Of a stretch of DNA of 64,000 nucleotides, positions 1-12,819 are shown piece by piece. Position numbers and translations under genes: made by a program. This DNA comes from Pohlia nutans (lineage: Eukaryota > Streptophyta > Bryopsida > Bryales > Mniaceae). A model generated the notes under the pieces. It was not told the origin of the DNA, made no database searches, and saw only the letters and a list, made by a program, of their open reading frames with translations. Location of the stretch: assembly GCA_022496805.1 (NCBI GenBank), contig CM040086.1, forward strand, positions 2,792,501 to 2,856,500, written 5' to 3'. The stretch's first letter is position 1. Each line of letters opens with the position of its first letter.

Positions 1-1639
1 GTATTACTTGAAAACCAATGGCAAGTATATTACTTGTGTCGGTGCCACTGCTGGACTTAAAAAATTAATTGCATTAATTTTTACTAAACACGTTCCAGTA
101 TACGTGAGTGCACAAAAGGATAAATAGATAAGAACTCCAGTCCAAATTATGGGCCGGCGTGAATAAAGTGACTGTTCGTTTAGCCACTAATCTAGTGCTC
201 ACAAAACAAAGGGTTAATCCTTTAGCGCGCCGGCGTCCAGAATCCGGACGCCGGATGAATTTCAGCAGCTCGATTTCTGTAGGTACCAAATGTTTTTCAT
301 CCATTTTTTATTTTTTTCATTCTTGTGCTAGTTGAATACCATTTGTACGGTATGGATCTTCCAAATAAGATAATGTGAATTTTTGAAATATTACAAAAGT
401 GATTAATGTCAAGTTTCAATCTTAGTTCAAAAAGAAAGACCTTAAATATGATTTTCCGTAATAAGTAGAATCAAATAATGGAAATCATACCATCTCGTAG
501 TGCATGTCATTCTAATTTCATTACAATATTTAAAAAAAAAATTGTGTTAATTTTGGATTTTTAATTGAATTTCAAGAGAAAATCTTGCAAAATCACTTTA
601 AAAATATTAATAATAAATATGATGAATCCAACCGTACAGATGTTATCTACACATTGACATTTACAACTTTGTTTTGTACATCAACTCCATTTTCGTTTTT
701 CATCAACCATTTTATAACAAATCTTTGAAAACAGTGTTGAATCGGGACGTTATAGGGTTAATGGTGCTAAACACACAAAAGGATATTAATTTGAACACTA
801 CTGTATGACGTATATGTACAATAAACATATTTAGAGCTGAAAATATTAACCTATACTTACATTAAACATACATTTAGGACGGAACAAATTTGTATACAAA
901 GATTTTGACATATAATCCTTTGTATACATGATTGGGGTTTTGAGAGGGGGTCATGAACGCGCATGATTCTCAAACATAATAAAGAGCATAATAAAGAGTG
1001 CACCCCCAGGATTCTTTTACGTTGAGATTGGTGGCCTGAAATTCACAAATACGGTATACAAGCTTTGGTATATTGATAAGAGCATGAATATGAATAGTTA
1101 GCACATATGCAAGGTAACAAAAGAAAAAGAACAAAGTAAACGTATGACGAGCTCTACACATTCATTTGGGTCAACCTAACTAAAGGCAATACCCAAATTG
1201 ACCAATAAATCAAACAATACAGTGATTGGCATTGAAGATTTTCATTCAACAAGATATTGACCATTGTTTGCATTCTTTTCTAGCTCTCCACTTTATAATA
1301 TTGTTCATTTAAACAATTTTTACCTCTTAATAGGCTTTGGTTATCCATTGTTGTCCTTCAACCTAAAGGGGTTTATATCTACAAGCCTCCTAACTTTCAA
1401 CATTAAAATGAATGATCGTTGTACGTAGGACATTTTTGGGTTCGAAGACGACAATGGATAATCATACCCTATCAGTTCATTTGGAATTTGAATTTCAAAT
1501 GTTTGTTCTCGACTAATTCCGAGTAGATTACAAGAATATGCTTTAGAGTACTCAGTGAGATTTGGAGAATTGCAAAAATGCATTATTAAATTCAACTAAA
1601 AGGAATATTTTGAACTTGAGCGTATGAATAAAAGTTGTA

Positions 1640-1960
1640 CATGATGAATTTTAGATTCTATCCATCCGGGTAAATCTACGATTGCTATCACCAATATTTT
1701 GTATAGATTTTGAAACTTAAAATTCAAACTAATTTTGTAATTTGATTACAAATAAAATATTGACAATTTGCGGATGAAATTTTGTTGTGATGGGTTGAAT
1801 TGTAATACTCTAAGTGTAATGATTTTGGAGATTTTTTTTCGTTGCATAATTCTATGAGTTGACTTTTCCAAGAGCACTTTTGAACTAAGATCTTAGAGAT
1901 TATTGGCGAATCACTACAACAAGAAATAACGCATAAAATTTTCAAAAATCATTTCCTTTC
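1640..1960 (-). repeat. Dispersed ~300-bp repeat, copy 1
   Basis: Read on the minus strand this matches 7340-7640 and 60060-60350. Shared blocks include ACTCATAAAATT, CCAAAAATCACTACAC, TTCAACCAATCACAACAAA and ACAAATTGTCAAT in the same order. No clear terminal inverted repeat was found, so the class is unknown. Confidence 0.6.
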
Positions 1961-4900
1961 TAATCAGATCACACATGATGCATGAAGCTAACTTCTTATA
2001 AAATATATACTAAAAATATCACACTGCAAAAAGTAAATGACGTATGAGAAAACGGAGGTTGATTTTGTACATCATCCAAAATGAATGGTAGGACATTTAG
2101 GAGTTAAATTAACTATAGAGAGACGTATTGTAGCATCACTAAATTGTGGCTCGTATCGTGTATTGAGTGGCTCTCTCATCCTCCCTGGATATGCATCATT
2201 AAATACAAGTGTTTTTCATCCACATTTCAAATTCATGAGAAATTTCAGTGGTTGGTTGGGCATGCTATGGGGTCTAGACCTACATAATAAAACTAATCCC
2301 TAAAGGTTGGACCTATGACCATGGAATCATGTTTTACTTGTCACACTCAATTTTGCCATTATAAATTACACAAGAATTCGTCTTTATATTTTTAGTAGAT
2401 GAAGCAATGCATCTACTACAAATCATGAAATTTTTCATAAATTTTGGTGAAAATTTGAAATTACTATGATTTTTTGAATCGATTGTAAAGAAAATTCATA
2501 TCAATTACAAAATGTACTAAAAAATTCTAAGTGTTTTACCAAAGGTTTAAATTACAATGAAGAAAAGTTTAGGTGATGAAAATCATCCATGTATCTAAGT
2601 TTTTTATTTTTTTGCTATACCATGGTAATACCCACCAAACTTGTAACTACAATAAAACAATCAATTTTCAAAGTTTTTCAAAAATTCAAAATGGAGTAGA
2701 AACTAGACTTGGAAAAATTAAATTTGATAGTTAAGTTCAAATGCAACAGAACTCATTTTCATAGCCTAAAATTAGTTTAAGCAAAAAAAGGAAAAAATCC
2801 AAAATACACTACACAATGAAACGTTTTTTTTTTCCGACTCTTTTTGTAGTTGGGAATCCATATAAAATCTTAAAATAGATTGACTGATTTGAATTTAACT
2901 TATGAAGAGGTGACATAATCAAGCAAAATCCTTCACAAAAAGAATTGGATGGAAATCGTCCAGCTAGCAGTTGGAATTAAACAGTCTGTTCCATTCATAA
3001 GCCAGATTTTGGTCTGGGCGGCGTTTAGGGATTAATTGAAAACAAAAGTGGAGTTCAAGTGGAGTTGGCATCCAAATATTACCAATTTCTAACAAGCATT
3101 GTTCATAAATAGTCTGTTGGTCGGCTTTCTTAGATTTAGAAGAACTTGTAGGAACTCTCTTTTAGCATTAGTGAGAAGATCTCAAGTTCCATTTCCTTGG
3201 ACAATGCAAGGCCTTGCTTTAGATTATCCTCCAATTCACCATAGACTAATTTGGCAGTCTCTTTGAATTGAAAACGAGTCTAAATAAAAAGGGAGAATAA
3301 CACGGACAATAAGCTTGCACGAACTAAGCGTCCGTTGGGAATAGTGATACTAAGTACGCCACCATGACCTACATAGTACATGCTACCTTTGAAGTTTTTT
3401 TTTCGAAGGTGGACCTTATAACTATTTAGTTTATGACTAAATACCATTAAAAAGAACGGACATGTTCTCCCCTCTTAAGACATTTTTAGGGCACCTATAC
3501 AATGTAGTCGTGAGACCCCATCTACTATGATTGGATAGATCATGGTGGTAGAGCCATTGAGCGGCATTGGAATCCAAACCTTGGTCACCCCACTCGGTTG
3601 AACCACCAAGTTAGCCCCAGAGGCTCTTGAAAACGAGTCCTAGGTGAGTACAAGATGAGTTTCCACTTTAAGACACTCTTTTTGGTTAACTCTAATGTGT
3701 TTGTTGTGATAACATTCTACAATAGTAGGATATTGCATCACCTATTGCTTACTTGATTTTTTACTAATACAATAACTTTCCTTGAAACTAGAGTAAAAGA
3801 TGACACTGTCATTATATAAGGGAATTAATGAGTCAAGCAAGTAAAAAAAATGTAAGATGTGAAAACCAAGAGCATCGGAGAACATCTTGAAAACTTTAGT
3901 AGGGATACAAAGTCTAGAACAATATTATGGATTGTCAAGTGGTAATAAAATTATTGGGTAAGTGACAAAATGCTGATTCTCACTTGGCCACCAACTGAAC
4001 GCATTGAGCCACCAGTGGGGTGCCACATGTTCAGCTCCTGGAGTCCTGGTGACGTGGCACGGGATCCATGATCCCTTGTGATTACAAAAAGCCCTTCACT
4101 TAGGCTTTTTCTGGATCAGCATCTAACTCACCAAGACCTCTAGGGCATGTCCATGTCTATTTCTGGCTCTCTTGAGTTTTTTGGTTCTCAAGAACTCCAG
4201 TCCCTTTTGAGACTCACATGACCGACTTGAGAGTATGCTTGTTCTAGATTCCACACCAAACATAACATTTTTCAGCTACCTTTGCTTGGTCATAGTCCTT
4301 TTTTTTGCATGAAAATCTTGAATGGAAGGCATTGTTATTGTAGAGGCATCATTTCAATTGTTGAGGAATGATGTTTTTATAGTAGCAACGTAAGAAAGGG
4401 GCCAAGCCAATAGGGGTGTTTACAACGCAAATTTTCAGTGCTAGACGTTTTTTTGGATATTCTATCTTGTTTAATGAGAGAATCCTAATGGCCTGCGGAT
4501 TGTGAACTCCCTTTCCCATGCCCCACTAAAAGCATTGTCAATACAATTAAAATAAGATCACGCCAAAGGCAATGTTACAAAACCCAAGTAAAGATCACGG
4601 GAAAGGCGCAAGTGCTCCCTTTGACTTCACAACCTTACTAAAATCCCAACTAAAATACAAGATTTTGAATGAGATTTTGAAGCCACTCAAAAAAAAAATC
4701 ATTGAATATTAAAAACTTAGAGTTGTGCCATCTGAAACTAGCAAAGAATCAAGTGGCTCTTCTAGTGGTGTCATACCCCACTGTAAATACCCCTAATGAA
4801 GATAATTGTCTACATGTGTATTTTCTAAGTGTACATAGGCTTTGTAGTGTATACTTGCCTTTATTTTGAGCTTCAACAGCCCCTGCTCATAATGGCAAAG

Positions 4901-5354
4901 CCATTCATGCTAACACATATAGAAAGCATACAATTATAAAAGATCACCTCTACAAGTCCAAGTCAAGGCAACTCAAGAATGTTACAAAGTCTATAGAATA
5001 TGAGTTTTGAATTCCTTAAAATTTAGTATACTTAAAATCATATCTTCTATTCTTTTTACCTTTAGAGATAAAAAAAGAGTTTCTATCATAAAATGTACTC
5101 TTAATTTATGATCATATTTTGAGACATCAAAATTTTTTTTAATGATTTTTGGGAATAAAATATTAATAAAATATATAAAATTTTCAAACAAAATTTGAGA
5201 GTGTTACTAAACAAATGAATATCCATGTTTACCATATAGAGTTCCAAGTAAAATTCTTTTATGAAGATTTTCATTGAAATTTGATGCATGTTTTACCTAA
5301 CATAAAATAAATATACTTATTTTTCAATCAATGATAGAAGAAGGTAGCTTTTGA

Positions 5355-5474
5355 CACTAGTAGAAAAGGTGACTCTCTCCAGGGAGATGCCTAGGCAAAA
5401 TCACTATGCGTGCGTGGAATTGGACACTACTTGCCTAGGCATCTTCCTTGGCAATGCCACCTTTTCTACTAGTG
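5355..5474. mobile_element. CACTA-type MITE, 120 bp, TSD TGA
   Basis: The ends are perfect inverted repeats, CACTAGTAGAAAAGGTG and its complement, and begin with the diagnostic CACTA. It is flanked by the 3-bp direct repeat TGA (5352-5354 and 5475-5477), as expected for CACTA (En/Spm) transposition. The inner part is also partly palindromic (TGCCTAGGCA blocks). It is too short to code and so non-autonomous. The same ends occur at 6198-6590. Confidence 0.88.
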
Positions 5475-6197
5475 TGAGCACCAAACAATAGTAGGAGAGC
5501 TTGATGCCCAAATACCATCTTTTATGTAATGAAACTTTCTTAATCAATTCATATTTGAACCCATAATTATCCTTCAAAATCAAACTCTTAATTCATATTG
5601 GTTCTAAACAGAGACAAAACCACTTATTCTTCCCATTAATCTCCAATATTCACTATATGTGAACGGAAGGCAATTTATGTTCAAGAACATGTTTTTTTTT
5701 TTCCAAAAGACAAGCCGTTTGACACATGAAATTTTTGTGAATATTCTTCACAATCTTCTTTTTCATCATAAAAAATGTTTCAAAAAGTATTCTCTTGAAG
5801 AATTTGACATTTGTTTATAGAAAATTTTAGTGCTGACCCTGCCTTTCACAAACAATATTTCTCCAAGGCAGGTCAAATTGCTGATTGTCAATGGCCTCAC
5901 CCCAATTGAACGGCATGGTGATCAATCATGACAAGCAGAAACCGCACGGACACCTTTCCATAACTGTCGACCGTACCGGGTGGAGAGTCTATACATGTGT
6001 GAACTACTGGAAATGCTGCGCTTTAGTACTACTTGTCATAGTCTATGCGTGTTGCCAATATGACAACTTATCGTACCAAGTAGGTCAACAGTACGGCAAT
6101 ATCCCACCCCCATGTAGAAAAGATTTGCTTTGTTTCCTTATTGGCATCCATCCGCTTGCTTGAATTAGGTACGTATACCTATTGTCGGCAATCCCTA

Positions 6198-6590
6198 CAC
6201 TAGTAGAAAAGGTGGCGGTGTCAAGGGAGATGTCCAGGTAAGTGGTGCCCAATTCCATGCATGTAAAGTGATTTCCCGGGGAAATCACTGTCAAGAATTT
6301 ATATAACTATGAGAGAACAAATATAGGGTGTCTTTTATTCATTCGAGATAAAAAGTATAAATTGACAGAAGTAATATAGGGTGTTATAAAACAAGTTTGG
6401 GAATATTTTAGGAGTATTCCTATAATACATATGGAATGTATCCTAAATATACTATAAATAGTAGAATATTCCTATTATTTCATAGCCCTTCATAAAATAC
6501 CCTTTGTACACTCATATGTACCCAAAATTTACACTAAGTGACTTCCCCAAGAGTGATTTCCCGTGGAGAGTGTCACCTTTTCTACTAGTA
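6198..6590. mobile_element. CACTA-type MITE carrying a second nested element, TSD CTA
   Basis: The ends match the MITE at 5355-5474, with one change at the right terminus. The direct repeat CTA flanks it (6195-6197 and 6591-6593). Nested at about 6278-6548 is a different element with GGGGAAATCACT/AGTGACTTCCCC ends. This is the same family as 25754-25955, in opposite orientation. The two short open frames across 6504-6835 lie partly in this DNA and are not treated as genes. Confidence 0.75.
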
Positions 6591-7339
6591 CTAGTGTCAC
6601 TTCCGTTAAGTAGAGAGAGAGAAGACCCAACCAGGCTTGGAACTCTTTATAAAACCACAAGAAAGGCAAAAGTGCCCGAAGACAATATATCAACGTTGAG
6701 GGCGGGGACGCCGGAAGGCAAGGAGGGGAAGACACCACAAGGACCTAAAATGAAAAACAAAGGAGATAAACCCCTGAAGGCCACTCCCATTAACCACATA
6801 CTTTGAACCTTGAAGTTAAGGGATTTTGCATACATTTGCTAATGTTGTAATTATTGTGGAGAGGAAAAGGCCCTTAATAATGCTCGTTTTTGCATAATTT
6901 TTTGTTTAATGATGAAATTGATATACATTTCCAAAGCAAAAAGTAAATCAATATGATTTCTAGTTGTTGGATAGGCTTGCCTATAACGAAAAGTGAAGCA
7001 TTCATTCTTGACCGTTTGTGTACTCAATTTTGTGAATACACAAACTAATTTTTTTTCCAAGGTACCCTAAAAAAGGAATGATTTGATGCACCAAATTCAA
7101 ACAAGATTTAAAAAGAAATTGTTGCAATAGTTCCAACATGCTACAACTACACATAAGTCAGATTGTTGTTCATAGAGCATTCACAATTCAAGGTGCCTTT
7201 ATCTTAAATACTAAACGTCCAATCATATAGAAAGTGGAGGATGTTCAAAATCAAACACAATTATTTCATTTGTCATTGACTTTTTCCAGTGTGGATTTTT
7301 ACTATATATTTTATAGGAATTTAGCTTCATGCATGTATG

Positions 7340-7640
7340 ATCCGATTAGAAAGGGGATGATTTGTGAGAAATTTAGGCCTCATTTCATGTCGTAGTAATT
7401 CACCCAGATTTTGAAGATTTCAATGTAAAAGTGCACTTAAAAAGGTCAACTCATAAAATTTAGCAACCAAAATATCTCCAAAAATCACTACACTTAGAGT
7501 ATCACATTTCAACCAATCACAACAAAATTTGTGTACAAATTGTCAATGTCTTATTTTTAATCAAATTACAAAAGAATTATTTTTCAATTTCAAATTTCAA
7601 ATTTTATACAAAAATATTGGTGACAAATAAACTTTGAACA
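7340..7640 (+). repeat. Dispersed ~300-bp repeat, copy 2
   Basis: Same family as 1640-1960 (inverted) and 60060-60350 (direct). Identity is visible over most of its length with scattered substitutions and small gaps, so it is old. Confidence 0.6.
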
Positions 7641-8028
7641 CTTTTAAATTTTGCATACAATGTCTAAAATACGACATTTTTAGTTGCATTACAACACAAC
7701 ATACTAGAGCAACATGAACAAATACCCTTTTCAAATGGAACCACAATCTAGTTATGATTATAAACTAAATTTAGATGAAAATTACAAGAAAATCCCACAA
7801 TTTGAGGCATTCATAGTTTCATACATCACTTAGAAGAGTGAATATTCTCCTTGAGATTCACTGTAAAAAGGGTGCTCCCTTTTTGCACTCAAATCTCTAG
7901 CATTTAACCTCGAGAGGAGTCCTAACCACTGATCCTTTGTCCTGTGGACATGGAGTCAAGGGTAGGTCGATCAAACACTTTATTCACGCCGGTCTCTAAA
8001 AATAGGACTGAAGTTCTTCTTCTTGCTA

Positions 8029-8677
8029 TTAACCCCTAAACGTCCTAGCGTTCAGAAACTGGATCACGAACAGATTCAAAGCTTTGTAACTTTTTCATAC
8101 AACCTCAAATGACTTTCATCTAAGTCAACTTTGTAAGCCTATTAAGTTCTCTACCAATTACAATAAATCTCTTGTGATGGATAATATTGGAGAGGCTTCT
8201 AACTACAAGTATGCCAAATTTGTTGAGTAGATTTTATGCTTACGAATGTCCTCTCATGTACACTTCATGTACACTTCATGTACATTTGAACCATGCTAAT
8301 ACCTATTTTTGAGGCTAACATCTACTTTTGTTCATAACAAATATAATAAAACTAAAATTAACTCCTAAACATCCCAACATCCAAAAACTGGATCACGAAC
8401 AGATTTGAAGCCTTGTAACTTTCTCATACAACCTCAAATGATTTTCATCCAAGTCACCTTTGAAAGCCTATTAAATTCTCTACGAATTACTATAAATCTC
8501 TTGTGATGGGGAGCTGTTGATAATATTGGAGAGGCCTCCAACTACAAATATGTCCAATTTGTTGGGTAGATTTTATGCCTGCAATGGTCTTCTCATGTAT
8601 ACCTCACGTACATCTGAGCCATGCTAATATCTACTTTTGAGGCTAGAATCTACAGGGTTGATACGTTTAGGGATTAA
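8029..8677. mobile_element. TTAA-flanked MITE with CCCCTAAACGTCC end, internally duplicated
   Basis: It starts TTAACCCCTAAACGTCC and ends ACGTTTAGGGATTAA. The interior repeats itself: 8040-8330 and 8370-8640 share ACTGGATCACGAACAGATT, TCATACAACCTCAAATGA and AATCTCTTGTGATGG. A second TTAACTCCTAAAC start lies near 8351-8358. It may therefore be two copies in tandem or one nested in the other. The family recurs at 12924-13175. Confidence 0.65.
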
Positions 8678-8694
8678 AAATAGTATTAGGGCTA

Positions 8695-9123
8695 CTAAGT
8701 GTCCGTATGACTCCGTATTAGGTGAAGAGTAACCGTATTAGGACAGGAGTACGGTGGAGCCCAAGGACCGAAGACTGCGTCGCACGCGGGAGCTCGCTCG
8801 CGGTGGCCTCGTGACGCGCGGCGCGAGCCCAAAGCATCCCCCGCAGCTAGCGTGGCACCCAACATGTAGCGCGGCCTTTTCCGGGTCCTCGAGTCTCCCT
8901 GCACGTCATCGCCGCGCCAGCTGCCACTCACCAGCGTGGCGAGCCCGCCTCGCATACCGGAGCCTCGAGCCTCGCATCCGCCGCTGCAGGTCCATGGCCT
9001 TTTAAGCTCCCGGCCTGCACCCATTCAACCCAGTCGAATGCAGTAGTGTGCCAGTTCAGAGCCAATCGAACACTCCTCCCCCGTAACCCACTCAGTCTTT
9101 GTTGTTCAGTCTTTGCTGCTACG
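8695..9123 (+). promoter_or_regulatory. GC-rich, CpG-rich promoter and leader of AWPM-19 gene 1
   Basis: Composition switches sharply from AT-rich to GC-rich here and back after the gene. Open frames on both strands in this block are products of the GC content. A GCACGTCATC block (8901-8910) holds an ACGT core like ABA-response elements, which would fit an AWPM-19 gene. This is suggestive only. No clear TATA box is seen; TTTTAAG near 9000 is a weak candidate. Confidence 0.4.
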
Positions 9124-10710
9124 ATGGCGGGTGCTGGTTTGGGACGCGGCTTGGCCACGCCGCTCTTGGTGATCAACTTCATCTTGTACTCGGTGGCGGC
9201 CTGCTTCGCAGGATGGGCGCTCGACAGGAATTTTGATGCCGCCAGGGGTCAGGGAGAAGGAGGCGTGGGTACGTGCATTGCTACTTTTATCAACAATTCT
9301 TGCACTGTCTTGAAACTTCAATCGTGACGCGTGCATGTAAGTGACGGTTCTGTGGATCATCTTCCTCTGAAAATCTGTATCAACATACCTAATGGTGCAC
9401 TGGTTGATTGGGCAGGTAATGGCGTGACGCAGAATTTTTTCTTGCCGATTACTCTGATCGCCTGCATGGTGGGACTCGCCTCCGTCCTCGCTGGTATTCA
9501 TCACATGCGCTTGTTCAGGAGCGACTCGCTCGCTGCCGCCGCGGCCTCTTCGTTGATCGCTTGGCTCCTTGTTCTTCTTGCCATGGGGTGAGTTGATCCT
9601 ACTCTTTCAGGTTCATGTAGTGGCGGTCAAGTCTGAAGCAGGTTGGATTTGGAGACTATTTCACGTTGACTGTTTCTTGTAGTTTGCATGACGCTTAATT
9701 AAAGATTGATGATGTACATTTGTGTGTGAAATGTTTTCTCATGATCGATTACATTTGTGTGATTGTAGACTTGCGTGCAAGGAGATTCACACTGGTGGCA
9801 ACCGCCCAAGAAGATTGGTAAGAACTCTCTTCGAGTGCCTCCTTAACTCCAGAACAACGCTCTTTTCATGACAAGTTAAAACATATGAAACTTTCAATAC
9901 GATTTGCCATATATTAATTTAGAAAACGCCAGTTTCAGTCTTTTACATTGCAAGGAAAAAGAGTTTAATCATTGTACCTGTGAGACTTTTCTCAGACGAA
10001 AAAGAATAAGCTTGATTCAAACGTCAGCGTGAATGAAGAGTCTGTTAGCGGTAGTTCTTTTATCTAAGTGGTGCTTTAGACTCTGGTTCAAGAAGTTGAG
10101 TCCAGAATTGAGTTAAAGTTCACAGGGTACCTTGACACATTCACCAGGTAGTAAATGGTATAAGAATGACATCTGGTGAATTCCTGGTAAATTGAACAAC
10201 CACTTGCAAAACTTGCTATAATCTGCAGTTTGGCAGTAATATTTACTTGTCAGTGAATCGGTCAAGGTTCCCTGTGTTGGAAACCTTGAGCCAAGCTAAA
10301 AAGTTACACTTCTCCAAAAGAGGGGTGAATTTCTCTCAATTTTGAAGTTGAACTCATTATTTATGACACTTTATAAAGTCTAGCACACAAGCCACATGGA
10401 TTTAGGAAGGGATTTCTGTATGATTATTTAAGAATGTTGTGTAATGCTGCAGAAAGTGGTGGAAGCGTTGATGATCATCTTGGCGTTTTTCGAGCTTTTG
10501 TATCTCCTGGCACTCCACGCCGGATTTGGAAGGATGGGGCCTGGAGCTGGTGCCGGAACTGGAGCTGGAATCGGCATGGGACGCCGGTCTGGCCATGACG
10601 CCAACCTCCCCGTCCACCACCACGAGGGCCATGTGGATTACGGCCACCACACGGACATGAAGATTCCTGTGGGTCATGTTGCCCACCCTGCTCACCCCAC
10701 TCACATCTAA
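9124..10710 (+). CDS. AWPM-19-like membrane protein, gene 1 (4 exons, 207 aa)
   Basis: Exons 9124-9268, 9416-9587, 9769-9817 and 10453-10710 join in frame at GT-AG sites. The protein has four hydrophobic segments, as in the plant AWPM-19/PGPS family (PF05512), roughly residues 13-33, 56-78, 88-108 and 124-146. Family marks are the N-terminal LLVINFILYSV segment, the glycine-asparagine turn after exon 1, SLIAWLLVLLAMG, LACKEIHTGG before the last intron and VEALMIILAFFELLYLLAL. The C-terminal tail is unusual: Gly/Ala-rich, then His-rich (several HH and HPAHP-type steps). AWPM-19 proteins are plasma-membrane proteins linked to ABA, freezing and desiccation tolerance; one rice member is reported as an ABA transporter. 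Function here is inferred from family. An intron after AMG is absent from the paralogue at 14981. Confidence 0.93.
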
Positions 10711-11315
10711 GTGACTGCCCACTTGTGCCCCACTGTCTTTCCGTTTTCCTTTTCACCAATTCAACGTTTATCATGGCTCAGCTCAGGATTGGAGTTCCTT
10801 CCGCCCTTAGTTTCTGCTCATGACCATTTGTGGTAGTTCAAAATCAATTTAGTTTCATGGATGTTTTGGGAGACTCAGTTGTCAAGAGCCTCGGATTGCC
10901 AAGAGAATCTTGTACCGATCTGTAACATATGTTTATAAAAAAAAAGGCTCTTGGGCCCCAGTTTTAGAGCAGGTTTCTGCTCCTTCTTCGTAACAAGCTA
11001 GCATATGCTTCTTGGAGTTTGATGTTGCGCAATTCCTGAGATTGTTCCGTAGAAGGTATGATCACTGTGATAGGAATCTGAAATCTGGTAAGTCTTTCTT
11101 ATTATGACTTTTCTTTAAAGAATTTAAGTAAATAGGAAATTTACTGTGTGACTTGGTAGTTTTGGAGCTTTGTTGAGGAAAATTGCCTTTACTGAGCTGT
11201 GCAAATGCAAAGGATGTACTTTTTCCACAACCAAACTTTGAAGGTGGAGACCATACTCTGCAAATGGTTTTCCACAACCAAACTCTTGAGTATGATCTTC
11301 ACCTTCAAGAAGGTA

Positions 11316-11564
11316 CTCCCTCCGTCCCAAAGGTATTGTCCAACTTGTTTGCTTGGTATTTCTGAGCCAATTTCATTGATCATATTGTAAGAAACATGAT
11401 TAAAAAAGGTCCCAAATTATATCACTAGAATGATTGAAAAACATTGCATATGTTCATTGCAACCTAAATAAAATTAGCCACAAGGAAGTATTTTTTTGAC
11501 CTACTTAAAAAAGAACTTTCAAACATGACTTTCAAACATGACAAAAACTTTGGGACAGAGGGAG
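11316..11564. mobile_element. Stowaway-type (Tc1/mariner) MITE, TSD TA
   Basis: It begins CTCCCTCCGTCCCAAAG and ends CTTTGGGACAGAGGGAG, the classic plant Stowaway terminal inverted repeat. It is flanked by TA (11314-11315 and 11565-11566). About 250 bp, AT-rich, non-coding. Confidence 0.9.
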
Positions 11565-11662
11565 TACATATTTGGAAATTGAGTGTTGGAACATAAAAAG
11601 GAAGTAATTATGACTTACAACCCAGCTTTTCTTCTTGATTAGTCGCCTAATATTTTTACATC

Positions 11663-11886
11663 TTAACCCCTAAAGGACCAAGAAGCCCAAATTGGGGCTC
11701 ATGTTCATTTTAGCAGTTTTGTATGTGGACTTCATATTGTTCGAATTTATTTGTTTTTTTACCAACAAGTGCGATGTTCTTCACTGATTCTGGTGTCCTC
11801 ATCTAAATTAATTTTTTTTCACAATATGATCACTTGAATTTGATATTTTAAAACCATGAATCCTTGGTCCATTAGGGGCCGGTTAA
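11663..11886. mobile_element. TTAA-type MITE, CCCCTAAAGGACC family
   Basis: It begins TTAACCCCTAAAGGACCAAG and ends with the complementary GGTCCATTAGGGG plus a small insertion before TTAA. The interior shares AAACCATGAATCCTTGG with the copies at 19519, 24232 and 24771. Confidence 0.7.
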
Positions 11887-12111
11887 GGTCTCATTGAGAT
11901 GATGTTTGGGCAACTTTACTTATGAAACATCCAGTTCTAAATGTTACGGAATTATTGACATGTTGATATGTTTAGTCTACAATGTTCTATAACTTCTATT
12001 TATACGATCTAAATATTGACATTCAGAACATTGCTGTGTTGTAGTGTGAACACGTTGTGATACACTGTTAGGCTGACAACAATAGCGCTACAATCCCCCT
12101 CTTGAAACAAG

Positions 12112-12329
12112 TTACCCCTAAAGGATCAAGGATTCATGATTTTAAATGATAAATTCAAGTGACATTGTGAAAAATACAATTCAAATGGGAACAAATTGTA
12201 TGCCACTTGAAATAACGAAGAATATTGCACGCATTGATAAAAAAACAAAAGGAATTTCACGTAAGACCTATTCAACAAGCAAGGAAAATATGAGGCGCAA
12301 TTTGGGAATCTTGGTCCTTTTAGGGTTAA
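12112..12329. mobile_element. TTAA-type MITE, diverged copy
   Basis: Ends TTACCCCTAAAGGATCAAGG and TTGGTCCTTTTAGGGTTAA. One base of the left target site is lost. The interior matches the family consensus (GGATTCATG, then a block like ATTGTGAAAAATACAATT). Confidence 0.65.
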
Positions 12330-12819
12330 ATAAAATACTGAGATATTGTTTCAACCAACCATAGCAAAGCTACTTCTGATTCATTTTTGGTTAGATTTTG
12401 AGTATATAGAGCTGTACAGGATATGACATATATACCAAGTTACATCAAATGAGTACTAAACTTTCTAGAGCAGGTACTCTTCTAGCATGGGCAAGGAAAA
12501 TGTGCTGTAGATTTGTTCTTAATTGAACACCTGGCTGCGTGGATCTTATCTGTAAGACAATGTCAAAGTCTAAGTTGTGTGTAGAAGCGCGACAGCCTAG
12601 GAGAGCAGCAATATAACATAAAACTCCATGTTGACTGACCATGTGTACTGGCTTTTGAGGACCCAGTGAATCCACAAATTTTCACGAACTCCAACAGCAA
12701 TATCTCCAACAACACAATAACGGGATTTATCCAAATCTTTATTGACAATGTTGAAAATGGACATGTCTACATGACAATATCATGTATCCTCGGGGAGAGT
12801 GTTTGGCCACAATTCAGTG

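Larger units (their letters stand above)
1..8028. other. Intergenic, AT-rich, repeat-bearing; no gene recognised
   Basis: No open frame here is longer than about 92 codons and none resembles a known protein or joins into a spliced gene. The sequence is AT-rich, with many homopolymer runs. It holds two CACTA-type MITEs (5355-5474, 6198-6590) and two copies of a dispersed repeat of about 300 bases (1640-1960 and 7340-7640). The stretch near 3350-3490 resembles the flank of the 5S-like sequence at 60870-60960. A segment near 3780-3900 resembles 37700-37880, so old transposon remnants make up part of it. Confidence 0.7.

Noticed and set aside
5885..6163. 92-codon plus-strand open frame with a hydrophobic stretch
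   Set aside because: No recognisable family, no splice partners, lies between MITEs in AT-rich DNA, and an antisense frame of similar length overlaps it. Chance open frame is more lik­ely.
8695..9024. 109-codon minus-strand and 83-codon plus-strand frames
   Set aside because: They occur in the GC-rich promoter of AWPM-19 gene 1, where stop codons are rare by composition. No family resemblance.
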